This document shows positions 1 through 11,542 of a stretch of DNA of 64,000 bases, piece by piece (within the stretch, counting starts at the first letter, position 1; every line of letters begins with the position of its first letter). The DNA is from Urophycis tenuis (taxonomy: Eukaryota; Chordata; Actinopteri; Gadiformes; Phycidae), in assembly GCA_036785325.1 (NCBI GenBank), contig JAXIVH010000005.1, forward strand, positions 15,435,499-15,499,498, written 5' to 3'. The notes below the pieces were generated by a model. The model saw only the letters and a program-made list of their open reading frames with translations. It had not been told where the DNA came from and did no database searches. A program made the position numbers and the translations under genes.

Positions 1-329
1 ACAAAATACTGTGATTCCGCTGTGATTGTAGTTTATTTACTAACGAGTAGGTGGTGTTTGTGTTGCAATTTGAAATGTGTCTATGTTAGTAAAGGTGGTT
101 GTTCAATTGTTTGAATGATCTTTGATTATGGTAAATGCACTTTAATGACTCACCTCTTTGCCGGTTAGACAAATTGAGCACCATGTTATCGCGAAATTGA
201 TTGATCATAGTCATAGATTCCTACGTCAGTCTGCTGAACACAATGCCAAATAAGATGATTCTACCAAGGAATCCCATGTATAATCGTATTTTTCATTTTT
301 ACATTTTGCTAACGTTGTGTGATTTGCAG

Positions 330-3300
330 GAGATACTTCCAGGCTTATTTTTAGGCCCCTACTCTGCTGCAATGAAAAGCAAGGTACATTTTATTTGGTG
401 CAAAAACGTATTACCTTCCAAACGTTACCCATGAACAACCATAACTCATACGAGGCCATAGTCATGGTTGTTACCTTTCAGCCCCATGTCATCTTCTTCC
501 TCCTATAGCTGCCAAATCTGGAGAGTCAAGGTATAACACATGTTGTATGTGTCCGCCAAGATATCGAAGCCAATTTTATTAAGCCTAATTTTCAGCACAC
601 ATTTAGGTAAGTACATACCTTAGAAATTGTGTCATTCTATTCTTAAGCTCTTAGAATGTATGTATTTTGTGAGTAACATTAAATGTCTAGTTTGTTTAAT
701 TCAGATCAATATTGAATATATTTGTGTTCCTTTTTTTTGCAGATACCTTGTCTTAGATATTGCCGACAATCCAGTGGAAAATATAATACGATTTTTCCCC
801 ATGGTGAGTTGTTTGACTTATTAACTGGTTCCCACATAGCCGTAGAATACAATAAGCTGTTGACAATTAAATTAAACGGAATGTACACATTTGATTTGAT
901 TGTGTCCCCAACAGACTAAAGAATTTATCGATGGCTCTATAGATAATGGAGGTAACGATGCACCGATGTTTGTATATAAAAAAAAAAAAATCTAATAAAG
1001 ATCAAATTACCATTATGAGGACACTTGGTACTGGGCCACAGTATATTTACTGCTTGTGTTCTCCACAGGAAAAGTACTAGTTCACGGTAATGCAGGGATA
1101 TCCAGAAGGTAAAGTACCCCGCCTTCCCACTCCTGATATTTTGTATATAAACATGTTGCTTTAAAGTAATGTGATTTGTGTGTTCACCGCTAGGAATGAG
1201 CTAGAACAAGTAGGCTGATTGCATGAACCATGGATACAACAGTCCTTGACTGAAATAACATCGCAGTGGATTTATAAAGTTGTTTTATCTGTCCATTCTA
1301 GTGCAGCCTTAGTGATTGCATACCTAATGGAGACATTTGGGATGAAATACAGGTGGGTTTCCAGTCCTTAGTGCCATTTACATTTATCAAAGAACATTGA
1401 ATTAATGACCGTTGATGTTTGGCTGCAGCACTGTTTCACAGCATAAGTTATGCGATTAATTGCATTCACATAGTGCTTTTCAATGTACCCAACGCAGTTT
1501 ACATAGTGTATGTATGTGTGAGTGACATCACACCTTATCTACTTCTTAGTTAAAGTTTTAGGTACAATATTGAACATGTTCTATTTTGCGATAGAATTTG
1601 CTGTGAAACACATCCAGTCATGTAGATGCAAATGTGCAGGTGAATTTAGCATTTTGAGGGTGGAGAGAGTGGGTAGAGGGAGGGGTTAGGTTTTGGTTTC
1701 AAAATGAAGACTGGAGTTAGCTTGATTCTTGCATGTTATACATTTGTGATGTATCACTCCGCAGGGATGCCTTCAGTCATGTCCAGGAGCGCAGGTTCTG
1801 CATCAACCCCAATGTGGGCTTTGTGCATCAGCTACAGGTAGGCCTACCAAGTGGGAATCAAACGTCAGACGCATCAGTCTGTCCTTGGATGCTGTGCAAG
1901 CAGGCACACTGGGCTTTTGACTGCTGCCTTAAAAAAACGACTTAAAAATGACATCATTACACCAGCACATGCTGACATGTGTTCTTGTGGCCCATTAAAC
2001 CTTTTTATATGAAGTGATGGCAAGCAGTGCTTGAATTGGAATCAAACGGGTGCCAGTACTGTAAAACAGCATCTGCACACCATGGCTTTCATTAAGGGCT
2101 GCTGGTTTGCGTGTGTAAATGTCAGTATGGTCAGAATATACTGCTGGTTATTTCCAGACGTGTTTCTCTTTGTACAAAAACAAACACAAACATTTCACGT
2201 GTTCGCACTTCAAATTGTGCTTGACTTGTGACTTGTGCTTTCTCAGCTTGCCCCCAGACAGCCATCTCTGATCAGCTTAGCATCTCTGCAAATGTCTCTC
2301 ATTTGGTGATTGTTGGTTTTGCTTCTTGGAAACGTCAATTCCAGTGATTAGGGCCACACACATTCACACTCACACAGGTCCCTTGATTTTCATTTACGTG
2401 AAAATCGCTTTCGACCACTGACCGCGACAACATGAAAAGTTCCCACACCGGTACCTAAATTCACCAGTCGGTGGTGGTACACGGTAATGGGTAACAGTAC
2501 GCAGGTGAACACACCTCAGACGTGCTGATATCGTACCAGCGAGCACCTGCCCAATTCAAGCACCTACGGCAAGTTGGATTTGATCAAACATTGGTATTGA
2601 TAATGATTAATAATTGGCCACGCGTGTGTGATCGGTCTTTCCAGGAATATGAAGCTATCTACCTTGCAAAGCTTACTATCAAGATGATGTCACCGATGCA
2701 GCTGGGCAGGTCCTTCTCTGTGCAGGTTGGGGTACCAGGTGAGCACCAGGTGTATCTGTACTGATAGACTAAACATGGAGGCATGACTCTGTTTGACTCA
2801 CAGCCACAACACATTTGCTTTGATCCCAAATGTCTGAAATGGTTGTGATAGCAGACAGCTTTGGCCCACCGTGTTTTGGCTAAGGGTGAACACGAGCACT
2901 AGTAAACTCTTCCAGGTGGAAGACAACTAAAACGTCTGGACTTGGATGTTCTGAGAAAAATTGTGTCTGTAAAAAGTTTCAAATCAACAGCCACTGTAGC
3001 GATATTGTGATTAAAAACCCCTCTGAAAGCTTCATGCGCTTGCGGGAATGAGTAAGGAGGGAGAATGGAGCGAGGCGTAACGCCAGCCTGCCCAGTTTTT
3101 GATTCACGGCCCAGTGCTGTTCTGTCTTCCCTGAGAAGTTCCACTGTAACATCGTAGTAGGAGTGCCGGGTCCGAGAATAGGTACCGATGTTCTAGCGTT
3201 AAAGTTGAGAAAGCAAAGTTTCCCAACATGAACGCTTTGACTCAAACGTGCGTGTTTAAACCTTCATGCATGAACCAGGGTTGTACTTTTTGTGAGCTAA

Positions 3301-3816
3301 TGTCCTCTGTGGCAAAGGCCGAGTGAGGACAGCCCTCCTGTTCCCCTTGAGTCCAGACCCGCCCCAGTATCCGGTTTGACTTGAAATGAGTCATCTTCCC
3401 GAGGCCAGACTCCATCTTGGAACTAGACTCCATTATTGCTGACGACAGCATGAGTTGGTATTCAGATCATATCTTGCTTTTAATTTCATGGGTTATTGGG
3501 GGGGGAAAACCAGCCAGGCGGGGTTGATGGGTTGAAAGGTTAAACCTGCCAAGTGGTACACATGGTAACGCCATCGCAAGAATCATCCTCTGAGGAAGTT
3601 GATTTAGATGCTGAATACCATGTTTTCCATGTTGTGGTTATTGTATTGTTGGAGGTGGCAGACGCCTGTGGATCCCAGGCCTGTCAGCCCTCAGTGTGGG
3701 TGGTCTGGTCAGAGTGGTTGATGCTGATGCTGTGGTGTGCAGGCGGGCGTAAACGGAGCCTTGAGGAGGACGAGGACTTGGGAGGCATGCAGGTCACCGC
3801 AGCACAGAACGGATGA
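330..3816 (+). CDS. styx: STYX pseudophosphatase, 3' part (first coding exon outside window)
   Basis: STYX is a catalytically dead dual-specificity phosphatase that binds phosphoproteins and is reported to anchor ERK in the nucleus. Exons seen, all with GT-AG introns and matching phases: 330-383, 509-606, 743-803, 915-951, 1069-1108, 1302-1352, 1765-1837, 2645-2738 and 3743-3816, stop TGA at 3814-3816. The translation runs from EILPGLFLGPYSAAMKSK through YLVLDIADNPVENII and CINPNVGFVHQLQ to a C-terminus ending MQVTAAQNG. The active-site loop reads HGNAGISRS: the Cys of the HCxxGxxR phosphatase signature is Gly, the hallmark of STYX. The N-terminal exon (about 25-30 residues in relatives) must lie upstream of base 1. 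Sequence 1-329 looks like intron. The acidic tail (SLEEDEDLGG) is typical. The next gene, gnpnat1, converges tail-to-tail, as STYX and GNPNAT1 are neighbours in other vertebrates. Confidence 0.95.
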
Positions 3817-4321
3817 CCTTCACCACGCGGCGCGGTCATACCTCTACCCAGTGCACTCTATTTTTTACATTTTTATTGGGATTAAAAATGTAAATATTTG
3901 ATCTTTTTCTAACGGGACGGGGTGGGTGGGGGAGGGAGGGAGGGGGTGAGGGAGGGAGGACAGCTCCTAATGTCTGAGACAGAGCTGATGGGGGGGGGGG
4001 TTTGATTACATTTTTCTGTAATTCTATTTCTTGCTTTTTTTTTGTTGTTGTTTTCCTCGAGCTGTATGCACTGATGGGAGATTTTTTGCAGTTTTATAGT
4101 ATTTAAAGCATTTTGCATTTGCAGCGGGACAGTATTGCAATAATGCACTTTCAATACTTGAATTATTACTGTGGTCTACCACAGGGGGGGCAGAGGGGTG
4201 GAGGACGGACTGACTGGACCGCCACAAGCGGCTTCAGAAGAGTTGTTGTAACAGACTAACATGCGGCTTATTGTGGCATAGTAAGAAACTAATAACAAAA
4301 AAAAAGAACATGTCACTGCTT

Positions 4322-4327
4322 AATAAA
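4322..4327 (+). promoter_or_regulatory. Probable styx polyadenylation signal
   Basis: AATAAA lies about 505 bases after the styx stop codon, so the 3' UTR would run from 3817 to about 4345. The UTR contains a G-rich tract at 3914-3960 (several GGG runs). A weaker ATTAAA lies at 3881, so a shorter UTR is possible. Confidence 0.6.
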
Positions 4328-4756
4328 ATGATGTCAGACCTTGGGATGGTGTTTTTGTATTCATTTGCATATTTTAACAAACACAAGTGTTTATTTAAAA
4401 AAAAAAATTCTGCCATATGTTGTAAATACCAGCTTGGAATCAGATGCAGATGTTCATAGATAATTGGGAAGAAATCCTAAAAATCTGTGGATAGTCGTTT
4501 ACTGAAGGAATGGATCATTTTAAACAGCCTTCAGCATCTCCTTGAACATGAGAAGCCCTGTGTTCTGAGCAGACTGAACCATATGGTACCCACAAGCTGG
4601 TGCCATTAGAGACGTGTTAAAAATGACAACACCAGCTCGCTTCACTCATTCATTACATCGCTAAATTGTCATTTGAATAGCCCACCGAATCAGTTCATAT
4701 TTTGGATAAATTTGTTTTCAATTCTCAGAAAAGGAAAAAAAAAAAAAAAAAGGAAT

Positions 4757-5060
4757 CAGGGTGACCCAGACCTGCTCCTACAGGACCGGGTTTCTCAGCA
4801 GGGGGGGTATCTATCACAGGGTGACCCAGACCTGCTCCTACAGGACCGGGTTTCTCAGCAGGGGGCTATCTATCACAGGGTGACCCAGACCTGCTCCTAC
4901 AGGACCGGGTTTCTCAGCAGGGGGGTATCTATCACAGGGTGACCCAGACCTGCTCCTACAGGACCGGGTTTCTCAGCAGGGGGGGTATCTATCACAGGGT
5001 GACCCAGACCTGCTCCTACAGGACCGGGTTTCTCAGCAGGGGGGGTATCTATCACAGGGT
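4757..5060. repeat. 60-bp minisatellite, five near-identical copies
   Basis: The unit starts around CAGGGTGACCCAGACCTGCT and ends in a G-run followed by TATCTATCACAGG. It is repeated five times with almost no divergence except the length of the G-run (5-7 G). It lies between the convergent 3' ends of styx and gnpnat1. Open frames across it are artefacts of the repeat. The stretch 4346-4756 and 5061-5500 shows no recognisable gene. Confidence 0.9.
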
Positions 5061-5529
5061 GCCAGCAACAAGGCGTGACACAATGAGTAGAAAGTTCAGA
5101 TTGATGTCTCCGAGGCGGATCCCGGAGCCACAAGGCGCCGGGTAGCTTCCCTTGAGCAATCCTGTGAAACAGAACCACGACCCCACCCCTTCTAAGCACA
5201 GCATCTGGAACGACTGGACTCCAGCACCACAGAGAACGGCTGTGTGAGATTAGTGATTCTGTTATTAACACCAGGAAGTGAACCCCCGACCGTCCCAAAT
5301 GTTTGACTTGCGTTGCGTTTGGTAGACAGAGATTTGAAAGAACACTATAAATCACCAGTTTCACCAAGCGTTTCACATTTTCCTGAACATCTTTGTGGAC
5401 CATGAACACAGGTCTATTGTTCTTTGTTAAACACGTTGCAAGGAGAATGTGAAGCAGTGGAGGATCAGAGAGGGTATACTGTCTCATGAACTCAATGAAA
5501 AACTTCCAAATTCCAATACCAAATCACAA

Positions 5530-5535
5530 TTTATT
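5530..5535 (-). promoter_or_regulatory. Probable gnpnat1 polyadenylation signal
   Basis: TTTATT on the plus strand (AATAAA on the minus strand) lies about 970 bases downstream of the gnpnat1 stop. The 3' UTR would then cover roughly 5510-6504, an AT-rich stretch without other recognisable features. Confidence 0.5.
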
Positions 5536-6504
5536 TGTAATACAATTACATTAAATATGATAGGCATTCCCAATTACAGCATTCATAACTATAAAACATA
5601 AGAAACTTTTAGACTGCATTTCCCCACACCATCAATCTGGACCACAATCATGATGACATTTACTATGTTACCATTCATTGATATTCCAAATATAAAATAT
5701 ATATTTTTGTATCTACAATATAAAATATATTATAGGACAGTCTTGACATTCACATGTTATGACAATGTATTTAAACCAATGAGAATGTGGTTTAATAGTC
5801 TGAAATAACCCATCAAGATGCCCACATTAAAATGTTTAGAAAATAAATATGCATAAATACAAAATAATCTTGATCAAGTTGGTTGGGAAAAGATCTTATC
5901 CTTCAAAATTATGCTGCAATCAGCTGATGCATTTCCTTGTTCCTCCATGAAGACAAAAAAATATATTTGAAAGAAATAAGAAGAAAAAAAGCTGAACAGA
6001 ATTCCATAAATATAAATCAATGTAAACAGTTTTTTTTCCTGTGACCACCATTTTTCATAAATAACGGACAGGACCCTACAGGATATTGTTGCACCATGAC
6101 TCGATCGATATATATAAGCTACAATGAAAAGCAAGAAAGTTGACGATTTAGTCAGTATTTGCAATCTCAACCATTCTGTGCCATTCTGTTTTTCCCCGAT
6201 CAATAATTGTAGTGTTTTTCATTTGCATAGAGGTACTCTACGGCGAGATGCCAAAGGGAGAGCAAAGGTGCAGTTGAGTGTACGATCACAGCCCCTCCTT
6301 CACACAACACGCTGATGTCAGAGTCCAAAGCTGTAGAGGTAACCGTGGCGACCGGCATGGCAGAATGTGATGCTGGACTGAGACAGAGGAATCGGTACGT
6401 TCAAGTTGTCAGGTCCATCGACGGGGATGATTACCGTTCGAGGAAAAAAAAAAGGGGCACTTTTCTAAGAGCGACAGGGCCACCCCCACCCACTTTTTTA
6501 TATC

Positions 6505-8454
6505 TCAGTCAAAGAACCGACGCTGCATGTAGGAGTCCTCTGACGAAGAGTAGCCAAACTTCTGGTAGAAAGCAACATTTTGGGGGGCGCATTCCAACGT
6601 GATTTTGTAGCAGCCCAGCTTCTTGCTGAGGAGAGTCAGGGTTGAAACTAGCCTAGAGTGGAGAGAGTGAGAAAGTGGAAATCACCTTAAAAAGAAGTCA
6701 AGCAGTAGAGGAAGACAGAAAGTATCCATTATCTCTGTTTAACACATTGCAAGGAGATTATGAAGCAGTGTGTGTGTCAGATTGAATTGAATCAAATACA
6801 AGCCAAAATATGACCCACTTAAAGAAAGTGTTTACACCTCCACAAGTTGTTCCAACCCAGGTGGTGCTTCGTCAGTTACATTATTTTAAGCTTTGAATGA
6901 ACGTGTGCTTGGTAAGAACAAGACATGGGTCTCCAACTCACAGTTTCCCCAGCTGCTTGCCTCGGCACACGTCACTGACTACCACCTCCTCCACTCGTCC
7001 TCTCTGGAAACAATCAAGCAGCAATCTGTCAGCTCCGTGGTGTAATGACACACAGGGTGAAATGTGTCCCCTCACGAGCAGAGGTGTGAGCAAGTTCAAA
7101 TCTCCAGTTCAGTTTTCAGAGTGCTACATTTAGAGGTTACTATAGGTTATATAAGGCGAGTTATAGAAATAATATGTGCAGTAACTTACAGGTGAGGCTA
7201 AGAACAATCAAAGATTATGGTCAACGTGAGAGTAACTAAAAAAGGTACAGAATAGCTTTTATTAGTTAACTATTAGAAATGTGCGATCTGCTGTCGTGTT
7301 GTGAATGTGGGTGTGCAATCCGTTAGTTTGTTTGCTCAAAACCTGTCATGAGCTTTTAGTTAATGAGTTTAACAGGTGGAGTCTTTAACTACACCTTTCA
7401 GGCAACATAGTGTTGACTGCACCGGCCTTACAATGACAGTGAGCCTACCTTGGCACAGGAGTGGATGAATTTGTGTTCGATGATCAAGGTTGCCGTGGCG
7501 ATAATCTGCCCAAGGTTGGTGTCTTCCACCACAGTGATGTAATAGTCTCCAGTCTTCTTCATGTGCTCAAAGTGTTCTCCATAGAAACAAAGAGGACATG
7601 TACTTTATTTCTCTGATTATACACTATAGAATTAGTTGTGAAACCAAGGGATAAATGGATATAGAAATGTATAGAAATGTAAAGTGGGTTTAAATAAGAA
7701 AAGGGGGACAATATATGGGACAATGTAGGGTGTTCCGACTCCTCCGAAAGGTGCTGGGTTTAATCCTCAATGTTCAATCCTCACAGCCAACCTCTACCTG
7801 TAAGCATCTTTAAGAAACAACCCCTAACTGCTCCTCAATTACCTACTGTATATACAGTATCTTATCTTAACTATACAGACATATAGGGGTCGCTAATGTT
7901 CAGGAACATCAGGAAAATGCCCAGCCTAGGTTGGACAATGAAGTCTATAGTTCAGAGAACAGTTGTATTTTTAGGTATGAGGTGATATAGGTGGAGGGCA
8001 GCATAGCTCAGTGGGTAGAGCCTCCAACCTCCAACTGTCCACATGTCAAACCCCACTAATGTACTGATTCTAAGTTGCTTTGGACAAAAGCGTCTGCTAA
8101 ATGCCCTAAATGTAAGTGAGATGGCTCAATGCTGACTTACTGATGAACTGGTCTGCTGTGACATCCCCTGCCAAGGTGAGTTGGGAAAGGACCTTGTAGA
8201 ATCCTGAAGAAGAAAGACACCACAACAAATCACATGTCAGTGGCCAAAGAGAGCTGACACGTTTAACCAGATTTCTTCCTATTGGGTGTGTCAACAGTAC
8301 CTTTGTTGAAGTCTGCCAGACACAAGGGTCTGAGCAGCAGGTCCTGCCCGGGGCTGGAGGGGGATATGGGCGGGGAGAAGGACACAGAGCTGGTGTTCCA
8401 GTCCAACTCATAAAGAAGAGATGGCTCAAAAAGGGGAGTCTCATCCAGCAGCAT
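6505..8454 (-). CDS. gnpnat1: Glucosamine 6-phosphate N-acetyltransferase
   Basis: The enzyme transfers acetyl from acetyl-CoA to glucosamine-6-phosphate, a step in the hexosamine route to UDP-GlcNAc. Coding exons, in transcript order: 8454-8301, 8203-8141, 7576-7449, 7003-6942 and 6652-6505, with GT-AG introns and compatible phases. They sum to 555 bases, or 184 residues plus stop, the same length as the human protein. The start is the ATG at 8454 (MLLDETPLFEPSLLYELDW), aligned with the known N-terminus. An upstream extension in the same frame is excluded because a 3' splice site (CTTTCAG) lies at 8478, so the exon's first 23 bases are 5' UTR. The GNAT fold shows YYITVVEDTNLGQIIATATL, then RGRVEEVVV and the acetyl-CoA loop CRGKQLGKL, then YKITLECAPQNVAFYQKFGY. 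The gene converges with styx. Confidence 0.96.
7995..8106 (+). repeat. tRNA-derived SINE, truncated, in gnpnat1 intron 2
   Basis: TAGCTCAGTGGGTAGAGC at 8004-8021 is a tRNA A-box-like start. The element ends in the fish SINE tail TTGCTTTGGACAAAAGCGTC TGCTAAATGCCC. A related copy with an intact B box lies at 39236-39390. The middle is shortened here and no good B box remains. Confidence 0.75.
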
Positions 8455-9228
8455 TTCTAAGGCTGTGCCAAGGGAACCTGAAAGGGACATACAGAGATGT
8501 ACAGAAACACTCCTGACACATTGTTTCTGTATGGTTGTTTTTTGTTTTTTTTAAATAATAAGCAAATAAATGTGTCCGTAAAGACATTTAATCATATCAT
8601 AGCATATAACCACACCAATGTGTATTTTAGCTAAAGTCAGATTGAACTTTGTCCAAGCAAACAGCTTGCAGGGTATTCTTATACCGGTAAGTTAAAACTA
8701 TAATCAGAACACACACAGCACAGGCTACACGCCAATATATGTAGTACCAACATTAACACAATGAAAGAATATTAATGGATTAATAACGTCACCACCAAAT
8801 GTAATAACCACTTCCTTGTACGAGTATCTATGGCCCTAATGTGTTTCAGTGTGTCATTCGTGTTGTTGGAGACATAGTGTCAAAGGTTCTGGAAATTATG
8901 ATCGATGAGGAGATGAGTATCTTTTTATTTTGGACTTGCCAATTCATCCAATTAAAATACCAACACAACGAACACATTCCTACACTTCACTGTCGTATTA
9001 AGTTCATTAAATAAGTACATTCCAATTCATTGTGATCCAAGCTGTCGGCCACATAAGTATGTGTAGATTCAGATTCAGATTCGTATTTATATAAAGCACC
9101 TTAGTTTCCTCGTCGTAAAACTCCCACGTAGCGTACAGCTGCCAAGAGCTTTTAATTGTACTGTTCTTTCCGTATTTATTCAATATCACCAGCACTGGAC
9201 AAGCTAACAGAAGTACGTTTTACTTACC

Positions 9229-9290
9229 GATAATGATCGATCGGGCGATGAAGAGTTTCCTGCGTTAGTGAACGGTGGATTAACAGCCAA
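9229..9290 (-). other. gnpnat1: Probable gnpnat1 5' UTR exon
   Basis: On the minus strand a GTAAGT donor sits just below 9229, and the CG-containing block 9230-9380 directly upstream lacks coding potential. It would splice to the acceptor at 8478. The 5' limit is approximate; the transcription start is inferred to lie near 9290-9360. Confidence 0.45.
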
Positions 9291-9814
9291 TGTTTGAATG
9301 AAAACCGAGCTGAAGGAGGAGGTTTTGCAATAGCAATTCAAGCAGTGACGTGGCACGTGTGTGCGGTGATGGGCGCGGTTTAATGACGTAGTATGTATTT
9401 TTTATTTATTTATTTATTTCTATGTTGTTTCATGTGTACATCTATTCATATTTGGCTATCCTTGGCTATCATCCTCTCATGTACATAATATGTACATGAG
9501 AAAAGCTAGATTTTTCAGTGTCTGAATTTTAAATCCACAATAAAAGTTAAATACATATTTGACACTTTTATCCAAAGCAACTTAAGAGTTAATTCAGATA
9601 TCATTAACAAGCAGGTAGAAGTCAGGCATCTTGCTCAAAATAGGTCTGTGCGGGTGGAAACCAGTTGACGTACCACTCAGGAGTTGAAACAGCCTACTCT
9701 CAACATTATGCTGCCACTGTATGGCATCACTGTAATTGTGTTGTTTACTGCAGATGAAAAAGAAAGTTGGACCAAGTGGATGGGTTTTGTTAAAAAGTTG
9801 TAGAGGAACTCGTT

Positions 9815-9820
9815 TTTATT
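9815..9820 (-). promoter_or_regulatory. Probable amfr polyadenylation signal
   Basis: AATAAA on the minus strand about 1.7 kb after the amfr stop. The inferred 3' UTR (about 9795-11542) contains a 22-base G run (10255-10276), a CA/GT microsatellite and a 20-bp minisatellite, so the mature RNA would be repeat-rich. Confidence 0.5.
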
Positions 9821-10470
9821 GAGTCTTTACACTTTTCACTTTACAAAAACTACAGTATTTACAGCAGTAATACGTACACGACCCCTTTCTTGATTTTAGG
9901 CACAAAATAGCAGAAAGCAAAATCCAAAATTCAATATGCAATGGTTAACAATTAAATCACGGAAAGGAAACCATGATGGGCATATGAAACGTAAAACATG
10001 TTTTTACCAAGCTATCTTCAATTTTAATATCCAATCCAAACAGTAATCCTGCATATTTTGAAAAAAATAAATGTTTCTCTAACAAGGAAATCTTTGGGAT
10101 AAAGTGTAATGTTAAGTGTTTCTCGACTTCACACAACTAAAAACACAGTAGGTTGTGTCCTTGTAATCAATGTTATCAACACTCTGAGCACATAGGTGTG
10201 GCCATAACTGTCTAGATGCAAAAATAACTAATTGAGACAACCTGAATTAGCATTGGGGGGGGGGGGGGGGGGGGGGTATGTACACTGTTGACAGAGAAAC
10301 ACACCATTGTACACCTGTACATGTGCTCCTACAGGACTTTCCTGTTCTGTTTCACAAAAACCATCAACAATCATTATTCTGAACAGTTTGTCAGCAGAGA
10401 AAGACATCTTTACATACCTAAAGAAAAAAAACTAGAACAGAATGTGTGAATTAAAGGAGGCATGCATGTG

Positions 10471-10510
10471 CACACACACACACACACGCCCGCGCACATA
10501 CACACACACG

Positions 10511-10551
<41 letters not shown>

Positions 10552-10575
10552 CAACGCACACACACACACACACGC
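10471..10575. repeat. CA/GT microsatellite in amfr 3' UTR region
   Basis: Interrupted (CA)n with CG-bearing interruptions. In the amfr transcript sense it reads as (GU)n. A pure G run of 22 lies 200 bases away at 10255-10276. Confidence 0.95.
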
Positions 10576-10836
10576 ACACGCATTTCCCCACAAAATACTG
10601 ACATCCACTGGAAAGCGGTGCCGCTGCTGAGCGACCCAAAGGGCTGAGCGAGACCTCGGTATAAAAATACTAGGCGTCAGCAGCCTCAGTTTGAGATCAT
10701 TGCAGATGACTGGAGGGCTTCACCCTAAAAGTGTAAGCCCACAAAACAAACCCCGATCGGCGATCGGGTCACACGATGAATTCTGCAGCATCCGTTTGGT
10801 TTACATTCATATTTGAAAGCAAAATACTAAAGTGAC

Positions 10837-10976
10837 GAGGTCTGCCCCTCTGTGAGGAGGTCTGCCCCTCTGTGAGGAGGTCGGCCCCTCTGTGAGGAGG
10901 TCGGCCCCTCTGTGAGGAGGTCTGCCCCTCTGTGAGGAGGTCTGCCCCTCTGTGAGGAGGTCTGCCCCTCTGTGAC
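10837..10976. repeat. 20-bp minisatellite, seven copies, amfr 3' UTR region
   Basis: The unit is GAGGTCTGCCCCTCTGTGAG with one variant position (TCTG or TCGG). Seven copies are almost perfect, and the last ends in GACGAG. It lies about 570 bases after the amfr stop, within the inferred 3' UTR. Confidence 0.92.
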
Positions 10977-11542
10977 GAGCGACGAGCTTAGCTTGAAGGA
11001 CGCGTGACACCTGCCTTTCACCCCAGTCAAGTTTCACAGTTCAAACTCATCTCATAAAATAAAACGCAACAAAAATATATTAGTTTGTCAATTCTTGAAT
11101 ATACACCCCCCCCCCACCCAATCAACATAAAACGTAACTGAAAACATACATTAAAAAAAAAAAAAAAAAAAAAGTGAATAGAATTATGATCAAGTAACAA
11201 CACCACCTAACCTAGCCCGCTGTCCTCTGAAGCGGGGTCGTTTTAACTCGCGTGGCTTCGCCGCGTTAAGAAGTGCTTCCGCGAGGAGGAAGAAGAACAC
11301 AACTCTGAGACTGAACGCCGTCCACCGCGACGCATCTCAGGACAGGGCGGAGGGGGAACCTGCTACAGCTTAATTAGCAGCCAAAGGCCATGCTTGTGCC
11401 ACTACTTGGCATGGCTGCACCATGCGGCGCGGGTGGTGTGGTCGACGGATGGCGTTGTGGATGGTGTCGGGTGATGCGTGGTGCCGATGGGTTGGTGGGT
11501 GTGTGGGTGGGCCGGGGGGGGCGGAGCCGGGGGGGAGGGGCC

